A stretch of DNA of 64,000 nt from Cesiribacter sp964504565 (GCA_964504565.1 CAZDEY010000002.1:124001-188000), one strand, 5' to 3'; positions 53,180-62,368 are shown, numbered from the stretch's first letter. The notes: generated from the sequence alone by a model not told the origin. Translations and numbers: made by a program.

Positions 53180-54898
53180 TTACACCCCCAAATCCGAAAT
53201 TAGCTGATTGGCTTTAGAATCCAGGTCTTTCACAATATCATTGTAGCTATTGCCGTTCATGGGCTGCTGCACACTAACGTAGAATTTGATTTTAGGCTCG
53301 GTACCGCTGGGTCGGGCACTTACTTTGCCACCGTCTTCGGTTATAAATTGTAGCACATTACTTTTAGGAAAATCCAGTGGACTTTCTTCACCACTATTTA
53401 AATTGCGCTGCCGACCGTTATCATAATCTAATAGTGTAACTACCGGGCTGCCGGCCAGGCTTTTCGGTGGGTTTTGGCGAAGGTTAGCCATCATCTTTGC
53501 AATTTCTTCGGAACCGCTTTTGCCCGGCTTGGTAATGGACACCAGCTTTTCCTGATATACGCCAAAGCGTTCGTACATTTCCAGCAGTAAATCGAACAAG
53601 CTTTTTCCATTATTCTTAGCCCAGGCGGCCATTTCGGCAATAATAGCGCAACTGGCAACCGCATCCTTATCGCGTACAAAATCTGAAATCAGATAGCCGT
53701 AGCTTTCTTCGCCGCCGGCAATAAATTCTTTTTTGCCTTCCAGCTCACGGATTACCCCGGCAATATATTTGAAGCCGGTTAGCGTATCGTAGCAGTCGAC
53801 CCCGTAGCTCTTTGCCATGCGGTTAACCAGGTCGGTAGTAACTATGGTTTTAACCACGTACTGGTTGCCGTTTAGCTTGCCCTTTTCCTTCCAGGCTTCT
53901 AAAAGGTAATATAAAATAAGCGAGCCGGTTTGGTTGCCGTTCAGCAATTGCCACTCTCCCTCGTTGTTTTTTACGGCTATGCCTACTCGGTCGGCATCCG
54001 GGTCGGTACCCATTAATATATCGGCGTCCAGTTCCTTGGCTTTCTTTAGGCCTAAACTAAGGGCCTCGGCCTCCTCCGGGTTCGGGTACACCACGGTGGG
54101 AAAGTTACCGTTCGGCTCCGATTGCTCCTCGACTATGTGAACATTCTTGAAACCTAACTTTTCTAACGCAGCCGGTACCAGCGTTATGCCCGTGCCGTGA
54201 ATTGGTGTAAACACGATTTTTAGGTCGCGCTGGGCTTCAATAGCTTCCGGCGATACGCTAAGTTCCTTAATTTTTTGCAGATAGGCTTCGTCTACCTCTG
54301 CCCCAATGGTTTGAATAAGCGACGGCTTACCTTGCCATTTTACCTGATCGAAGCTGGTAATGGCGTTAACTTCCGAAATTACATTTTTGTCGTGCGGCGG
54401 TACCAGTTGGGCCCCGTCGGTCCAGTAGGCTTTGTAGCCGTTATACTCCTTGGGGTTGTGGCTGGCGGTAAGTACCACCCCGCTCTGGCAACCTAAGTGG
54501 CGAATAGCAAAGCTCAGCTCCGGGGTAGGGCGCAGGCTTTCGAATAAGTATACCTTAATGCCGTTAGCAGAGAATATATCGGCGGTGGTTTCGGCAAATG
54601 TACGGCTGTTGTTCCGACTATCGTGGGCAATGGCTACCTTAATATTACCTTCCGGAAAGCTCTTGTTTAAATAATTAGCCAGTCCCTGGGTAGCCAATCC
54701 CAGCGTATACTTGTTCATGCGGTTAGAGCCCACGCCCATAATGCCGCGCAAACCACCAGTGCCAAATTCCAAATCCTTATAAAAAGCTTCGGTAAGTTCC
54801 TCCGAGTTGGTGTCGAGCCAGCTTTTAATTTGCTGCTTGCTTTCAGCATCAACCACCGAGCTATCCAGCCACTGCTGGGCTTTATTTTTTATTTCCAT
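53180..54898 (-). CDS. Phospho-sugar mutase (phosphoglucomutase/phosphomannomutase)
   Basis: Moves phosphate between the 1- and 6-positions of hexoses. The phosphoserine loop TASHNPKEYNGYK is at about residue 140, the metal loop DPDADRVG at about 300, the sugar-binding GGEESYG at about 400, and the C-terminal phosphate loop RPSGTEPKIKFY near the end. 572 residues is the usual length of the PgcA/PGM2-like group. It probably serves glycogen or wall-sugar supply. No partner genes adjoin. Confidence 0.95.
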   Translation of the reverse strand: MEIKNKAQQWLDSSVVDAESKQQIKSWLDTNSEELTEAFYKDLEFGTGGLRGIMGVGSNRMNKYTLGLATQGLANYLNKSFPEGNIKVAIAHDSRNNSRTFAETTADIFSANGIKVYLFESLRPTPELSFAIRHLGCQSGVVLTASHNPKEYNGYKAYWTDGAQLVPPHDKNVISEVNAITSFDQVKWQGKPSLIQTIGAEVDEAYLQKIKELSVSPEAIEAQRDLKIVFTPIHGTGITLVPAALEKLGFKNVHIVEEQSEPNGNFPTVVYPNPEEAEALSLGLKKAKELDADILMGTDPDADRVGIAVKNNEGEWQLLNGNQTGSLILYYLLEAWKEKGKLNGNQYVVKTIVTTDLVNRMAKSYGVDCYDTLTGFKYIAGVIRELEGKKEFIAGGEESYGYLISDFVRDKDAVASCAIIAEMAAWAKNNGKSLFDLLLEMYERFGVYQEKLVSITKPGKSGSEEIAKMMANLRQNPPKSLAGSPVVTLLDYDNGRQRNLNSGEESPLDFPKSNVLQFITEDGGKVSARPSGTEPKIKFYVSVQQPMNGNSYNDIVKDLDSKANQLISDLGV

Positions 54899-54904
54899 TT
54901 TGTT

Positions 54905-54977
54905 TGAGATGGGAGACAGGAGACCTGAGACATGAGATATCAGCTATCTCAAATCTCAGGTCTCAAATCTCAAGTCT
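54905..54977. repeat. Heptamer tandem repeat folding into a 20-base hairpin
   Basis: Units of 7 bases run from 54905: TGAGATG, GGAGACA, GGAGACC, TGAGACA, TGAGATA, a centre TCAGCTA, then reversed TCTCAAA, TCTCAGG, TCTCAAA, TCTCAAG, TCT. Bases 54921-54940 pair with 54946-54965 at 18 of 20 positions across a 5-base loop. It fills the gap between the hppD stop and the mutase start. Confidence 0.8.
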
Positions 54978-54978
54978 A

Positions 54979-56073
54979 CTAAAGATTTCCTCTTAACTCC
55001 TGCTCGCGTTCTATGGCTTCAAAAAGGGCTTTAAAGTTGCCTTTGCCGAAGCTCTTAGCGCCTTTACGCTGAATAATCTCGAAGAATACGGTTGGGCGGT
55101 CTTGTACGGGTTTGGTGAAGATTTGTAGTAAATAACCCTCATCGTCGCGATCTACCAGAATATTCTGGTCTTTTAAGGGCTGCAAATCTTCTTCGATTTC
55201 GCCTACGCGATCTAATAGGTCATCATAGTAATTATCCGGAACGTACAGGAACTCAACCCCGCGGCGGCGCATTTCGGCTACAGTTTCCAATATATTATTA
55301 GTGGCTATGGCAATATGCTGCACGCCGGCACCGCGATAGAACTCAATGTACTCTTCAATCTGAGACTTTTTGATACCATCGGCCGGCTCGTTGATCGGGA
55401 ATTTAACAAAACCGTTGCCATTGCTCACCACCTTGCTCATTAAAGCCGTGTACTTGGTGCTAATATCCTTATCATCGAAGGTAAGCAGGAGTTTGAAGCC
55501 CATTACGTCTTCGTAAAACTTCACCCACTTGTTCATTTCACCCAGCTCTACATTGCCAACGCAGTGGTCAACGTACTTAAAGCCAATTGGCTTACTGGGA
55601 TAGCTGCTGGTTTTGGCAACGTAGCCCGGCATATAGGGGCCGTTATAATTCTTGCGCTCAACAAATTTATGAATGGTCTCGCCGTAGGTTTTAATGGCCG
55701 AAACTACTACTTCGCCGTGCTCATCCTTTAACACTTGGGGCTCCATTACCGATTCGCCCCCGCGCCGGGTGGTTTCCTCCCAACTTTTGCGGGCATCATC
55801 AACCCACAGGGCCAGCACCTTAACCCCATCGCCGTGCTGGTGAACGTGGCGGGCAATATCGGTGTCGGGGGTCATAGAACTGGTTAATACAAACCTAAGA
55901 CGGTCTTGTTGTAGAACGTAACTGGTGCTATCGCGGCGGCCGGTTTCCGGGCCGGAGTACGCTACCATATTGAAGCCTAGCGCGGCCATATAGTACATGG
56001 CACTTTGCTTTGCATTGCCTACATAAAATTCAATATGGTCAGTGCCGTTAATGGGCAAAAAATCTTGTTCCAT
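54979..56073 (-). CDS. hppD: 4-Hydroxyphenylpyruvate dioxygenase
   Basis: An Fe(II) dioxygenase that turns 4-hydroxyphenylpyruvate into homogentisate in tyrosine breakdown. Two vicinal-oxygen-chelate halves are visible. The iron ligands lie in VDHCVGNV, in GVQHIAIAT and in FFEIIQRKG near the end. Length 364 is usual. The tail has the family FGKGNFKALFEAIEREQ. Homogentisate dioxygenase and fumarylacetoacetase are not in the window, so the pathway is split or lies elsewhere. Confidence 0.96.
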   Translation of the reverse strand: MEQDFLPINGTDHIEFYVGNAKQSAMYYMAALGFNMVAYSGPETGRRDSTSYVLQQDRLRFVLTSSMTPDTDIARHVHQHGDGVKVLALWVDDARKSWEETTRRGGESVMEPQVLKDEHGEVVVSAIKTYGETIHKFVERKNYNGPYMPGYVAKTSSYPSKPIGFKYVDHCVGNVELGEMNKWVKFYEDVMGFKLLLTFDDKDISTKYTALMSKVVSNGNGFVKFPINEPADGIKKSQIEEYIEFYRGAGVQHIAIATNNILETVAEMRRRGVEFLYVPDNYYDDLLDRVGEIEEDLQPLKDQNILVDRDDEGYLLQIFTKPVQDRPTVFFEIIQRKGAKSFGKGNFKALFEAIEREQELRGNL

Positions 56074-56252
56074 TATGATTAAAATGTTTTTTCTCAGGCA
56101 AGTAACGAAAAGCGCCTTCGTATTCCAAAAGATGGCGGGTACAATACTGCCTTATCCATACCTACCGCTTATAAGGTAAATAGTTTAAGAAAGGACTCTA
56201 ATTTTTCAGCTCAAAAGTTGCCCCTTTTCCGTAAAGGGTGCAGTTTTGTAAT

Positions 56253-56666
56253 ATGATTGACATAACCGCTTTAGACCGCGACCTTACCGACATTGTAGTT
56301 AAACGGAACGAGCTGGCCGAGCTAGATTATAACGACGAGCGCTACGATGATTTGGAGGAGGTACTTCACGACCTGGAGGATGATTTTCAGGAAAACTACG
56401 GTGAGTATTTAGAAGATGCATTGGAGGATGTACACGAGAAGTTAAACCTTAGCTCGGATGTGCTGCACCCAATTGCCTACGTGGCCAAAAAATACAAGCA
56501 GATGGAAACGGGCCAGTGGTTGCCTTACGAAGGCGGAGTGCCGGTTGAGTTGGAAGAAGCGGAAGAGGCTAAGATAAAGTTAGTTATGGTGCCGCAGCCT
56601 ACTCGCCTGGTGCTGGTAGTTGGCCAGGGCGCCCTGCGCGACGTTTGGGTGGCGAGGAAGAACTAG
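56253..56666 (+). CDS. Acidic protein of unknown function (137 aa)
   Basis: The ATG at 56253 is chosen over an earlier in-frame GTG at 56238. The first 75 residues are strongly acidic and helical (ELDYNDERYDDLEEVLHDLEDD); the second part is beta-like (AKIKLVMVPQPTRLVLVVG). No membrane segment or signal peptide. It may be a protein-binding or nucleic-acid-mimic protein, which is a guess. It stands alone, followed by a short heptamer repeat and a terminator. Confidence 0.6.
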   Translation: MIDITALDRDLTDIVVKRNELAELDYNDERYDDLEEVLHDLEDDFQENYGEYLEDALEDVHEKLNLSSDVLHPIAYVAKKYKQMETGQWLPYEGGVPVELEEAEEAKIKLVMVPQPTRLVLVVGQGALRDVWVARKN

Positions 56667-56669
56667 TTA

Positions 56670-56697
56670 GACTTGAGATTTTAGATTTGAGATCTGA
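56670..56697. repeat. Four-unit heptamer tandem repeat
   Basis: Units GACTTGA, GATTTTA, GATTTGA, GATCTGA follow the stop of the acidic protein gene and run up to the terminator. They resemble the heptamers at 54905-54977. Confidence 0.65.
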
Positions 56698-56700
56698 GAT

Positions 56701-56729
56701 AACCAGCCTTTTTGGGGCTGGTTTTTTTT
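56701..56729 (+). terminator. Rho-independent terminator after the acidic protein gene
   Basis: Perfect 8-base stem AACCAGCC / GGCTGGTT with a 7-base loop and a run of eight T. Confidence 0.85.
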
Positions 56730-56790
56730 GTTTTAAATGAACAATTAATAATGTTTAAGTACGAGCAGCAGTTTCAAAAGCTTGCAAACA

Positions 56791-56812
56791 GCCTAGGGTT
56801 TAAACCCTAGGC
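56791..56812. repeat. 22-base perfect palindrome
   Basis: The halves GCCTAGGGTTT and AAACCCTAGGC are exact reverse complements with no spacer. It lies between the terminator and the trpS stop. Confidence 0.9.
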
Positions 56813-56833
56813 CGACAAAAGGATATTTATTTA

Positions 56834-57811
56834 CTACGATTCGCTAAACCCCAACTTCTCCCGAACTCTGGCCAAAACTGTCCGCCCAATTTCCCGGGCT
56901 TTCCTTTCTCCTTTTTGCAGTTCGCGTTCCAGTTCGGCCGGGTCGCTCATAAAGCGGTTAAAGTCTTCCCGGGCCTGGGCGTATTTATCAAGAATTATAC
57001 CAAGCAATTCTTTTTTAGCGTGCCCGTAGCCGTAGTTGCCGGCCAGGTAATTTTGGCGCATAGCCTCGGTTTGCTCCGGGCCGGCAATTAGCTTAAAAAT
57101 GCCAAACACATTATCGGTATCGGGGTCTTTTGGGTCTTCCAAGGGGGTGCTATCGGTTACTATGCTCATAACCTGGCGCTTTAATTCACGCTCAGGAAGA
57201 AATGGATCGATATAGTTGCCGTAGCTTTTGCTCATTTTTTGGCCATCGGTACCGGGCACGGTCATTACATTTTCGTCAATTTTAGCCTCCGGTACTACAA
57301 ATACCTCGCCGTAGCGATTATTAAAACTACTGGCTATGTCGCGGGTCATTTCTAAGTGCTGCTTTTGGTCTTTGCCTACCGGCACAATATTAGCGTCGTA
57401 CATAATAATATCGGCCGCCATTAGTACCGGATAGGTGAACAGGCCGGCATTTACATCGGCCAGCTTATCTTGCTTATCTTTAAAGCTGTGGGCGTTAGCC
57501 AGCATTGGGAAGGGCGTAAAGCAATTGAGGTACCAGGTTAGTTCGGTTACTTCCGGTATGCGGCTTTGGCGGTACAATATGTTTTTACTGGTATCAAAAC
57601 CGAAAGCTAACCAGGCAGCCGCCACGGCGCGGGTATTTTCTAGCCGCAGTTCGGCATCTTTAATAGTAGTAAGGGAGTGCAGGTCCGCAATAAAAAAGAG
57701 CGAATCGTTGCCGGGCTGGTTGCTAAGCTCAATTCCGGGTTGAATTGCCCCTAAAACATTACCAAGGTGCGGACGACCGCTGCTTTGAATTCCGGTTAGT
57801 ATACGTGCCAT
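56834..57811 (-). CDS. trpS: Tryptophan-tRNA ligase
   Basis: Charges tRNA-Trp. Class I motifs are present: HLGN as the HIGH form in SGRPHLGNVLGAI at residue 13, and KMSKSYGNYI at about residue 190. The usual start is the ATG at 57811, which gives 325 residues; the frame itself extends to 57832. The tail is rich in Glu/Arg (ELQKGERKAREI), normal for the family. It is divergent from the DUF1573 gene. Confidence 0.96.
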   Translation of the reverse strand: MARILTGIQSSGRPHLGNVLGAIQPGIELSNQPGNDSLFFIADLHSLTTIKDAELRLENTRAVAAAWLAFGFDTSKNILYRQSRIPEVTELTWYLNCFTPFPMLANAHSFKDKQDKLADVNAGLFTYPVLMAADIIMYDANIVPVGKDQKQHLEMTRDIASSFNNRYGEVFVVPEAKIDENVMTVPGTDGQKMSKSYGNYIDPFLPERELKRQVMSIVTDSTPLEDPKDPDTDNVFGIFKLIAGPEQTEAMRQNYLAGNYGYGHAKKELLGIILDKYAQAREDFNRFMSDPAELERELQKGERKAREIGRTVLARVREKLGFSES

Positions 57812-57901
57812 AGTTTGCCAGTAAGGCCACAAAAGTAAAGCCTATAGCTGTTTTTAGCTAAATCTTTTCTAATTACTTACACCTAACCTAAGTTGCGGCA
57901 C

Positions 57902-57909
57902 TATTTTTG
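57902..57909 (+). promoter_or_regulatory. Candidate -7 box (TATTTTTG) for the DUF1573 protein gene
   Basis: TATTTTTG fits TAnnTTTG and is 59 bases before the preferred ATG at 57969. No TTG lies at the proper upstream spacing, so confidence is low. Confidence 0.3.
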
Positions 57910-57968
57910 GATATTAGTACTTTAAGAAGATGAGGCTTAGAAGTAGCTTACTATCAGGCAAACAGAGT

Positions 57969-59099
57969 ATGAAGAATTATTGGTTATTGGCAGGTTTATT
58001 GGCACTGGGTAGCCCAGTACTTGCACAGCAAAATGGTGGCAGCCCGGCGGTGGTAGAAAAAGAAGACTTTGAAAAAAAGCTTTCTAAGATTGAGTTTGCC
58101 CAAAACGAACATAATTTTGGCGAAATAGCCGAAGAGGCCGGCCCGGTTCAGCACACTTTTGTATTTAAAAATACGGGCGAGGTTCCGGTAACCATTTTAG
58201 AAGCCAAAGCCAGTTGCGGCTGTACAACCCCCAATTGGAGTAAAGAAGCCATTGCCCCCGGACAAAGCGGTGAAATTGTTGCCGAGTATAATCCGTTTAA
58301 CCGGCCCGGCGATTTTCATAAAACCATTACGGTTAATACCAATGCCGAGCCCAATACCATTATACTTAACATCAGCGGCACGGTAAAACCAAAGCCGCGT
58401 ACCCTGGCCGACGATTTCCCAACCCAGCTAGGGGCCATGCGTTTAAAATCATCTACCCTAAATTTTGGGAATATAACTACCGAAAAGCCAATTACTAAAG
58501 TTTTTGATATTTATAATAGCGGTGATAAAACCCTTAAGTTCGATAAGAAAAAATTTCAATCTCCCAGCTATATAACCGTATCGGTAGAGCCGGAGAATTT
58601 ATCTAAAGAAAGTAAAGGAAAATTAATTGTTACCTACGATGTTTCGGCCCGTAATGACCTGGGTTGGCTAACGGATAACGTAGTTTTGTTCACTAATGAA
58701 GATGGCGAGGCGGGCACTAAAAATTTATATGTATCGGCTACAGTTGAGGAATTTTTTGCGCCTATGACTGAAGAAGAACTGGCAAAAGCTCCGCGATTAG
58801 TACTGAATAATAAGTTACATGAATTTGGAAGTGTTAATGAGGGTAATACAGTTGAAACCCAATTTACGCTTACCAATAGCGGTCAGCAGGAACTGCAAAT
58901 TAGAAAAACCAAAGGCAATTGTGGGTGCACGGTAGGCACGCCCGAAAAAATGAACCTGCAGCCCGGCGAAAGTACTACCCTTAAGGTAAGCTTTAATACT
59001 AACGGACGCCAAGGCAACCAATATAAAGAAGTTTCCATTTTTACCAACGACCCCCGGGCACCAATACAGAAGGTAGTGCTAAAGGGTAAGGTAAACTAA
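57969..59099 (+). CDS. Exported protein with DUF1573-type repeats
   Basis: The ATG at 57969 begins a clear signal peptide (MKNYWLLAGLLALGSPVLA); an ATG 13 codons earlier is possible. The mature part has two clear DUF1573 beta-sandwich domains, at about residues 40-130 and 280-375, each with the family cysteine motif (KASCGCTTP and GNCGCTVG), and a less clear domain between. The Cys pairs may form disulfides. Periplasm or surface. No function is known for the family. A terminator follows. Confidence 0.85.
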   Translation: MKNYWLLAGLLALGSPVLAQQNGGSPAVVEKEDFEKKLSKIEFAQNEHNFGEIAEEAGPVQHTFVFKNTGEVPVTILEAKASCGCTTPNWSKEAIAPGQSGEIVAEYNPFNRPGDFHKTITVNTNAEPNTIILNISGTVKPKPRTLADDFPTQLGAMRLKSSTLNFGNITTEKPITKVFDIYNSGDKTLKFDKKKFQSPSYITVSVEPENLSKESKGKLIVTYDVSARNDLGWLTDNVVLFTNEDGEAGTKNLYVSATVEEFFAPMTEEELAKAPRLVLNNKLHEFGSVNEGNTVETQFTLTNSGQQELQIRKTKGNCGCTVGTPEKMNLQPGESTTLKVSFNTNGRQGNQYKEVSIFTNDPRAPIQKVVLKGKVN

Positions 59100-59141
59100 A
59101 ATACGCATACACGTAGCAACCAACGCATTTCTACGGATTAG

Positions 59142-59170
59142 GCCACCCCATATCGGAGGTGGCTTTTTTT
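59142..59170 (+). terminator. Rho-independent terminator after the DUF1573 gene
   Basis: GCCACC (59142-59147) pairs with GGTGGC (59158-59163), followed by seven T. Confidence 0.75.
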
Positions 59171-59279
59171 GTGCGCCTAAATGAGCTATTAACCAACCTT
59201 ATTGAGCTTTCGGATAAACTTGTTAGTAGCAAACTGGTTCTCGCTATACAATTTTTCTAATAAACTAACTTATTTTTTT

Positions 59280-60452
59280 ATGAAAGCTTTATGTTGGCAC
59301 GGCAAAAACGACGTGCGAATTGATACGGTACCTGACCCCATAATCCAGGACGATGATGATGTAATTGTCAAGGTTACCTCTACCGCAATTTGTGGCTCCG
59401 ACCTGCACCTACTGGGTGGCCTGGTACCTACTATGAAGGAAGGCGATATACTTGGTCATGAATTTATGGGCGAGATTGTGGAGCTGGGTAAAAACGTTAC
59501 CAAATTTAAAAAAGGCGATAGGGTAGTGGTACCTTTTACCATTTCCTGCGGCCACTGTAGCTACTGCGAAGATGACGAGTTTTCGCTCTGCGACAATTCT
59601 AATCCAAAACCCGAGCTAGCCCGCAAGAATATGGGCCACGCCATGGCCGGAATTTTTGGCTACTCGCATATGACGGGTGGGTTCTCCGGCGGTCAAGCCG
59701 AATACGTTAGGGTGCCTTACTCCAGCATCGGCCCAATTAAAATTCCGGATGGCCTTTCGGACGATAAGGTACTGTTTCTGTCCGATATTTTTCCGACCGG
59801 CTATATGGCCGCGGTTAATGCTGATATTAAGAAGGGCGATACCGTAGCCGTTTGGGGCTGCGGGCCGGTTGGCTTATTTACTATAAAAAGTGCCTGGATG
59901 CTGGGCGCCCGTCGGGTAATTGCCATTGATAACGTGCCCGAACGGCTGGATTTGGCCGAAAGTTTTGGCCGAGCCGAAACCATACGCACCACCGATATGT
60001 CCGAGGTGTACGATAAGCTAATGGATATGACGAAAGGTAAAGGCCCTGACTGCTGCATTGATGCCGTAGGCGCTGAAGCGCACGGTACCAATAGCCTGGA
60101 AATTGCCAAAGATAAGATTAAAGATACCCTGCGATTAGATAGCGATCACCCCTACGCTATTCAGCAGATAATTAAGTGCTGCAAGAAGGGCGGAAACGTA
60201 TCGGTGCCGGGCGTATATGCCAATAATATAGAAATACCCTTTGGTGCCGCCATGAATAAAGGCCTGAGTTTTAAAATGGGTCAAACCCACGTGCAAGCTT
60301 ACTTAGAACCTCTGCTCAAGAAAATTGAAGGAGAGGAGATTGATCCTTCGGCCATAATTACCCACCGTCTGAAATTAGCCGATGCGCCGGACGCTTATAA
60401 AACCTTCCGCGATAAAAAAGATGGCTGCATAAAGGTTGTATTAACTCCGTAA
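59280..60452 (+). CDS. Zinc-dependent alcohol dehydrogenase (medium chain, glutathione-independent type)
   Basis: Oxidises an alcohol or aldehyde with NAD(P). The ATG at 59280 (MKALCWHGKNDVR) matches the family; the frame opens at 59202. The catalytic zinc Cys is in STAICGSDLHL and the Glu in GHEFMGE. The structural zinc loop CGHCSYCEDDEFSLC is kept. The cofactor turn is AVWGCGPVG. Its length, about 390, and long insert resemble the formaldehyde dehydrogenase-like (FdhA type) group, which work without glutathione. The true substrate is not proven. Confidence 0.9.
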   Translation: MKALCWHGKNDVRIDTVPDPIIQDDDDVIVKVTSTAICGSDLHLLGGLVPTMKEGDILGHEFMGEIVELGKNVTKFKKGDRVVVPFTISCGHCSYCEDDEFSLCDNSNPKPELARKNMGHAMAGIFGYSHMTGGFSGGQAEYVRVPYSSIGPIKIPDGLSDDKVLFLSDIFPTGYMAAVNADIKKGDTVAVWGCGPVGLFTIKSAWMLGARRVIAIDNVPERLDLAESFGRAETIRTTDMSEVYDKLMDMTKGKGPDCCIDAVGAEAHGTNSLEIAKDKIKDTLRLDSDHPYAIQQIIKCCKKGGNVSVPGVYANNIEIPFGAAMNKGLSFKMGQTHVQAYLEPLLKKIEGEEIDPSAIITHRLKLADAPDAYKTFRDKKDGCIKVVLTP

Positions 60453-60474
60453 TCAGGAACTACTAACACAGTTG

Positions 60475-60497
60475 GGCCCGGTAATTCCGGGCCTTTC
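60475..60497 (+). terminator. Rho-independent terminator after the alcohol dehydrogenase gene
   Basis: Perfect 7-base stem GGCCCGG (60475-60481) / CCGGGCC (60487-60493) with a 5-base loop and a short T stretch. Confidence 0.7.
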
Positions 60498-60577
60498 TTA
60501 TTATTTTTGGCAAACCCAGAACCCCGCTTAGCGTACAACACTGTCAGATAATAACTCTTTTCTTTACCAATCATATC

Positions 60578-62119
60578 ATGCCTATCATTGGCTCAATAAT
60601 TAAGGCCGCACTAGATCTTAAAGATCAGCTTACGCCGGAAAGCCACGCCCTGGCCGAACAACCTACCCAACTCCGCCGCCTGCTGGAGCGGGCTCGCTAC
60701 ACCCAGTTTGGTAAGCAGTATAAGTTTGATGAAATACTAATGGCAGAAGATGTTACCGAAGCTTTTGCTCAAGCAGTTCCCTATCACGATTATAATAAAA
60801 TCAATCAGGAGTGGTGGTACAGAATACACGAAGGCGAAAGTAATATAACCTGGCCCGGCCGCCCCTCGTACTTTGCCCGAAGTAGCGGTACTACCGGTAA
60901 AACCTCTAAACTAATTCCGGTTACCGACGAAATGATTGAGGCTATACGCCTGGCCGGCATTCAGCAGATAAGCGCGCTGCCTAACTTTAATTTGCCTCCC
61001 GAATTTTTTGAGAAGGAAATTATGATGCTGGGAAGCTCAACCAACCTGCAGGAGCGGGGCGATGCCCTAGAAGGCGAAATTAGTGGCATTAGCGCTAGCC
61101 GAATTCCGGCTTGGTTTAGAGGCTACTACAAACCCGGCGAAGAAATAGCTGGCACCGACGATTGGGATGAGCGCGTACAAAAAATTGCCGAGCGGGCCGC
61201 CGATTGGGATATCGGCGCTCTTAGCGGCATACCTAGTTGGATAGAACTGATGCTGCAAAAAGTTATTGCCCACCATAATCTGGAAACCATTCACAATATC
61301 TGGCCTAATCTGCAAGTATATACCAGCGGCGGCGTAGCCTTTCCGCCCTACGAAAAGAGTTTTAATGCCTTACTAAAACACCCCATTACCGTTATTGATA
61401 CCTATTTAGCATCAGAAGGATTTTTGGCCTTTCAGCAACGGCCGGAAACCACCGCCATGAAGTTAATAACCGATAATGGTATTTACTTTGAATTTGTACC
61501 CTTTAAACCCGAGTTTATTCAGGAAGATGGATCGTTAAGTCCGCAAGCTCCCAGTATTTCCCTAGCTGAAGTAGAGGAAGGAATTGACTACGTACTGCTT
61601 ATTAGCACCGTAAGTGGTTTATGGCGCTACGTAATTGGCGATACCATATGCTTTACCGATACCCAACGCTACGAAATAAAAATTACCGGCCGTACTAAGT
61701 TTTTTCTGAACGTGGTAGGCTCGCAATTATCAGTAAATAAAATGCAGGATGCCCTGTTGAAGCTGGAAGAAGAATTTAATATTAAAATTCCGGAGTTTAC
61801 GGTAGCCGCCAAACGTATGGAGGATGGGGAGTTCTACCATGTATGGTATTTAGGAACGATTGCTACGGAAGATGGTACAAAATTAGCTGAAGCCTTGGAT
61901 CGGAATTTAAAAACTGCCAACAAAAACTACGCCGTAGCGCGTAGCAAAGCCTTAAGGGGGGTTAAGGTGCACACCGTTTCACCCACCGTGTTCCACGAAT
62001 GGAGCGGGTCGCAAAAGAAAAAAGGCGGGCAGGTTAAAATGGAAAAGGTGATGGGAGAGGAGAAGTTTATGGAGTGGGAGGAATTTGTTCGTAGCCTTGA
62101 AAAAAATTATAATAACTAA
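60578..62119 (+). CDS. GH3-like acyl-adenylating protein
   Basis: GH3 proteins of plants join amino acids to hormone acids by adenylation. This bacterial member of 513 residues carries the ATP motif SSGTTGKTSK at about residues 102-111, a TSGGVAF segment at about residue 248, and a YRVIGD-like stretch (LWRYVIGDTICF) with TGRTKFFLNVVG following. The start MPIIGSIIKAALDL is intact. The acid and the acceptor are unknown. It stands alone after a terminator and ends before a 249-base gap in which I see no other gene. Confidence 0.88.
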   Translation: MPIIGSIIKAALDLKDQLTPESHALAEQPTQLRRLLERARYTQFGKQYKFDEILMAEDVTEAFAQAVPYHDYNKINQEWWYRIHEGESNITWPGRPSYFARSSGTTGKTSKLIPVTDEMIEAIRLAGIQQISALPNFNLPPEFFEKEIMMLGSSTNLQERGDALEGEISGISASRIPAWFRGYYKPGEEIAGTDDWDERVQKIAERAADWDIGALSGIPSWIELMLQKVIAHHNLETIHNIWPNLQVYTSGGVAFPPYEKSFNALLKHPITVIDTYLASEGFLAFQQRPETTAMKLITDNGIYFEFVPFKPEFIQEDGSLSPQAPSISLAEVEEGIDYVLLISTVSGLWRYVIGDTICFTDTQRYEIKITGRTKFFLNVVGSQLSVNKMQDALLKLEEEFNIKIPEFTVAAKRMEDGEFYHVWYLGTIATEDGTKLAEALDRNLKTANKNYAVARSKALRGVKVHTVSPTVFHEWSGSQKKKGGQVKMEKVMGEEKFMEWEEFVRSLEKNYNN

Positions 62120-62368
62120 CACTTGGCAGAGAAATTAGTAAGGAAGACACTAGTGATACCTGAGCAATTAGCCAGAATTTAAGTTTTTATTCAGAAATAG
62201 AACATAAACATTCGCTCTGCTAAGCGAGACCAATAGGTTATTACTAAAAATATATATTTAACAAATTTGAATATCAATTTTACCTAAAAGGTACTTCATT
62301 ATTACATTTTTCCTAAACCTTTTCTTAATGTATTATATTCGCGGGCAGATAGTAACCAATTGTAAAGT

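Noticed and set aside
62120..62368. Small gene or RNA in the 249-base gap before the M48 gene
   Set aside because: Only AT-rich DNA, a weak TCGCT/AGCGA hairpin and a probable promoter (TATATTCG at 62334-62341) were seen.
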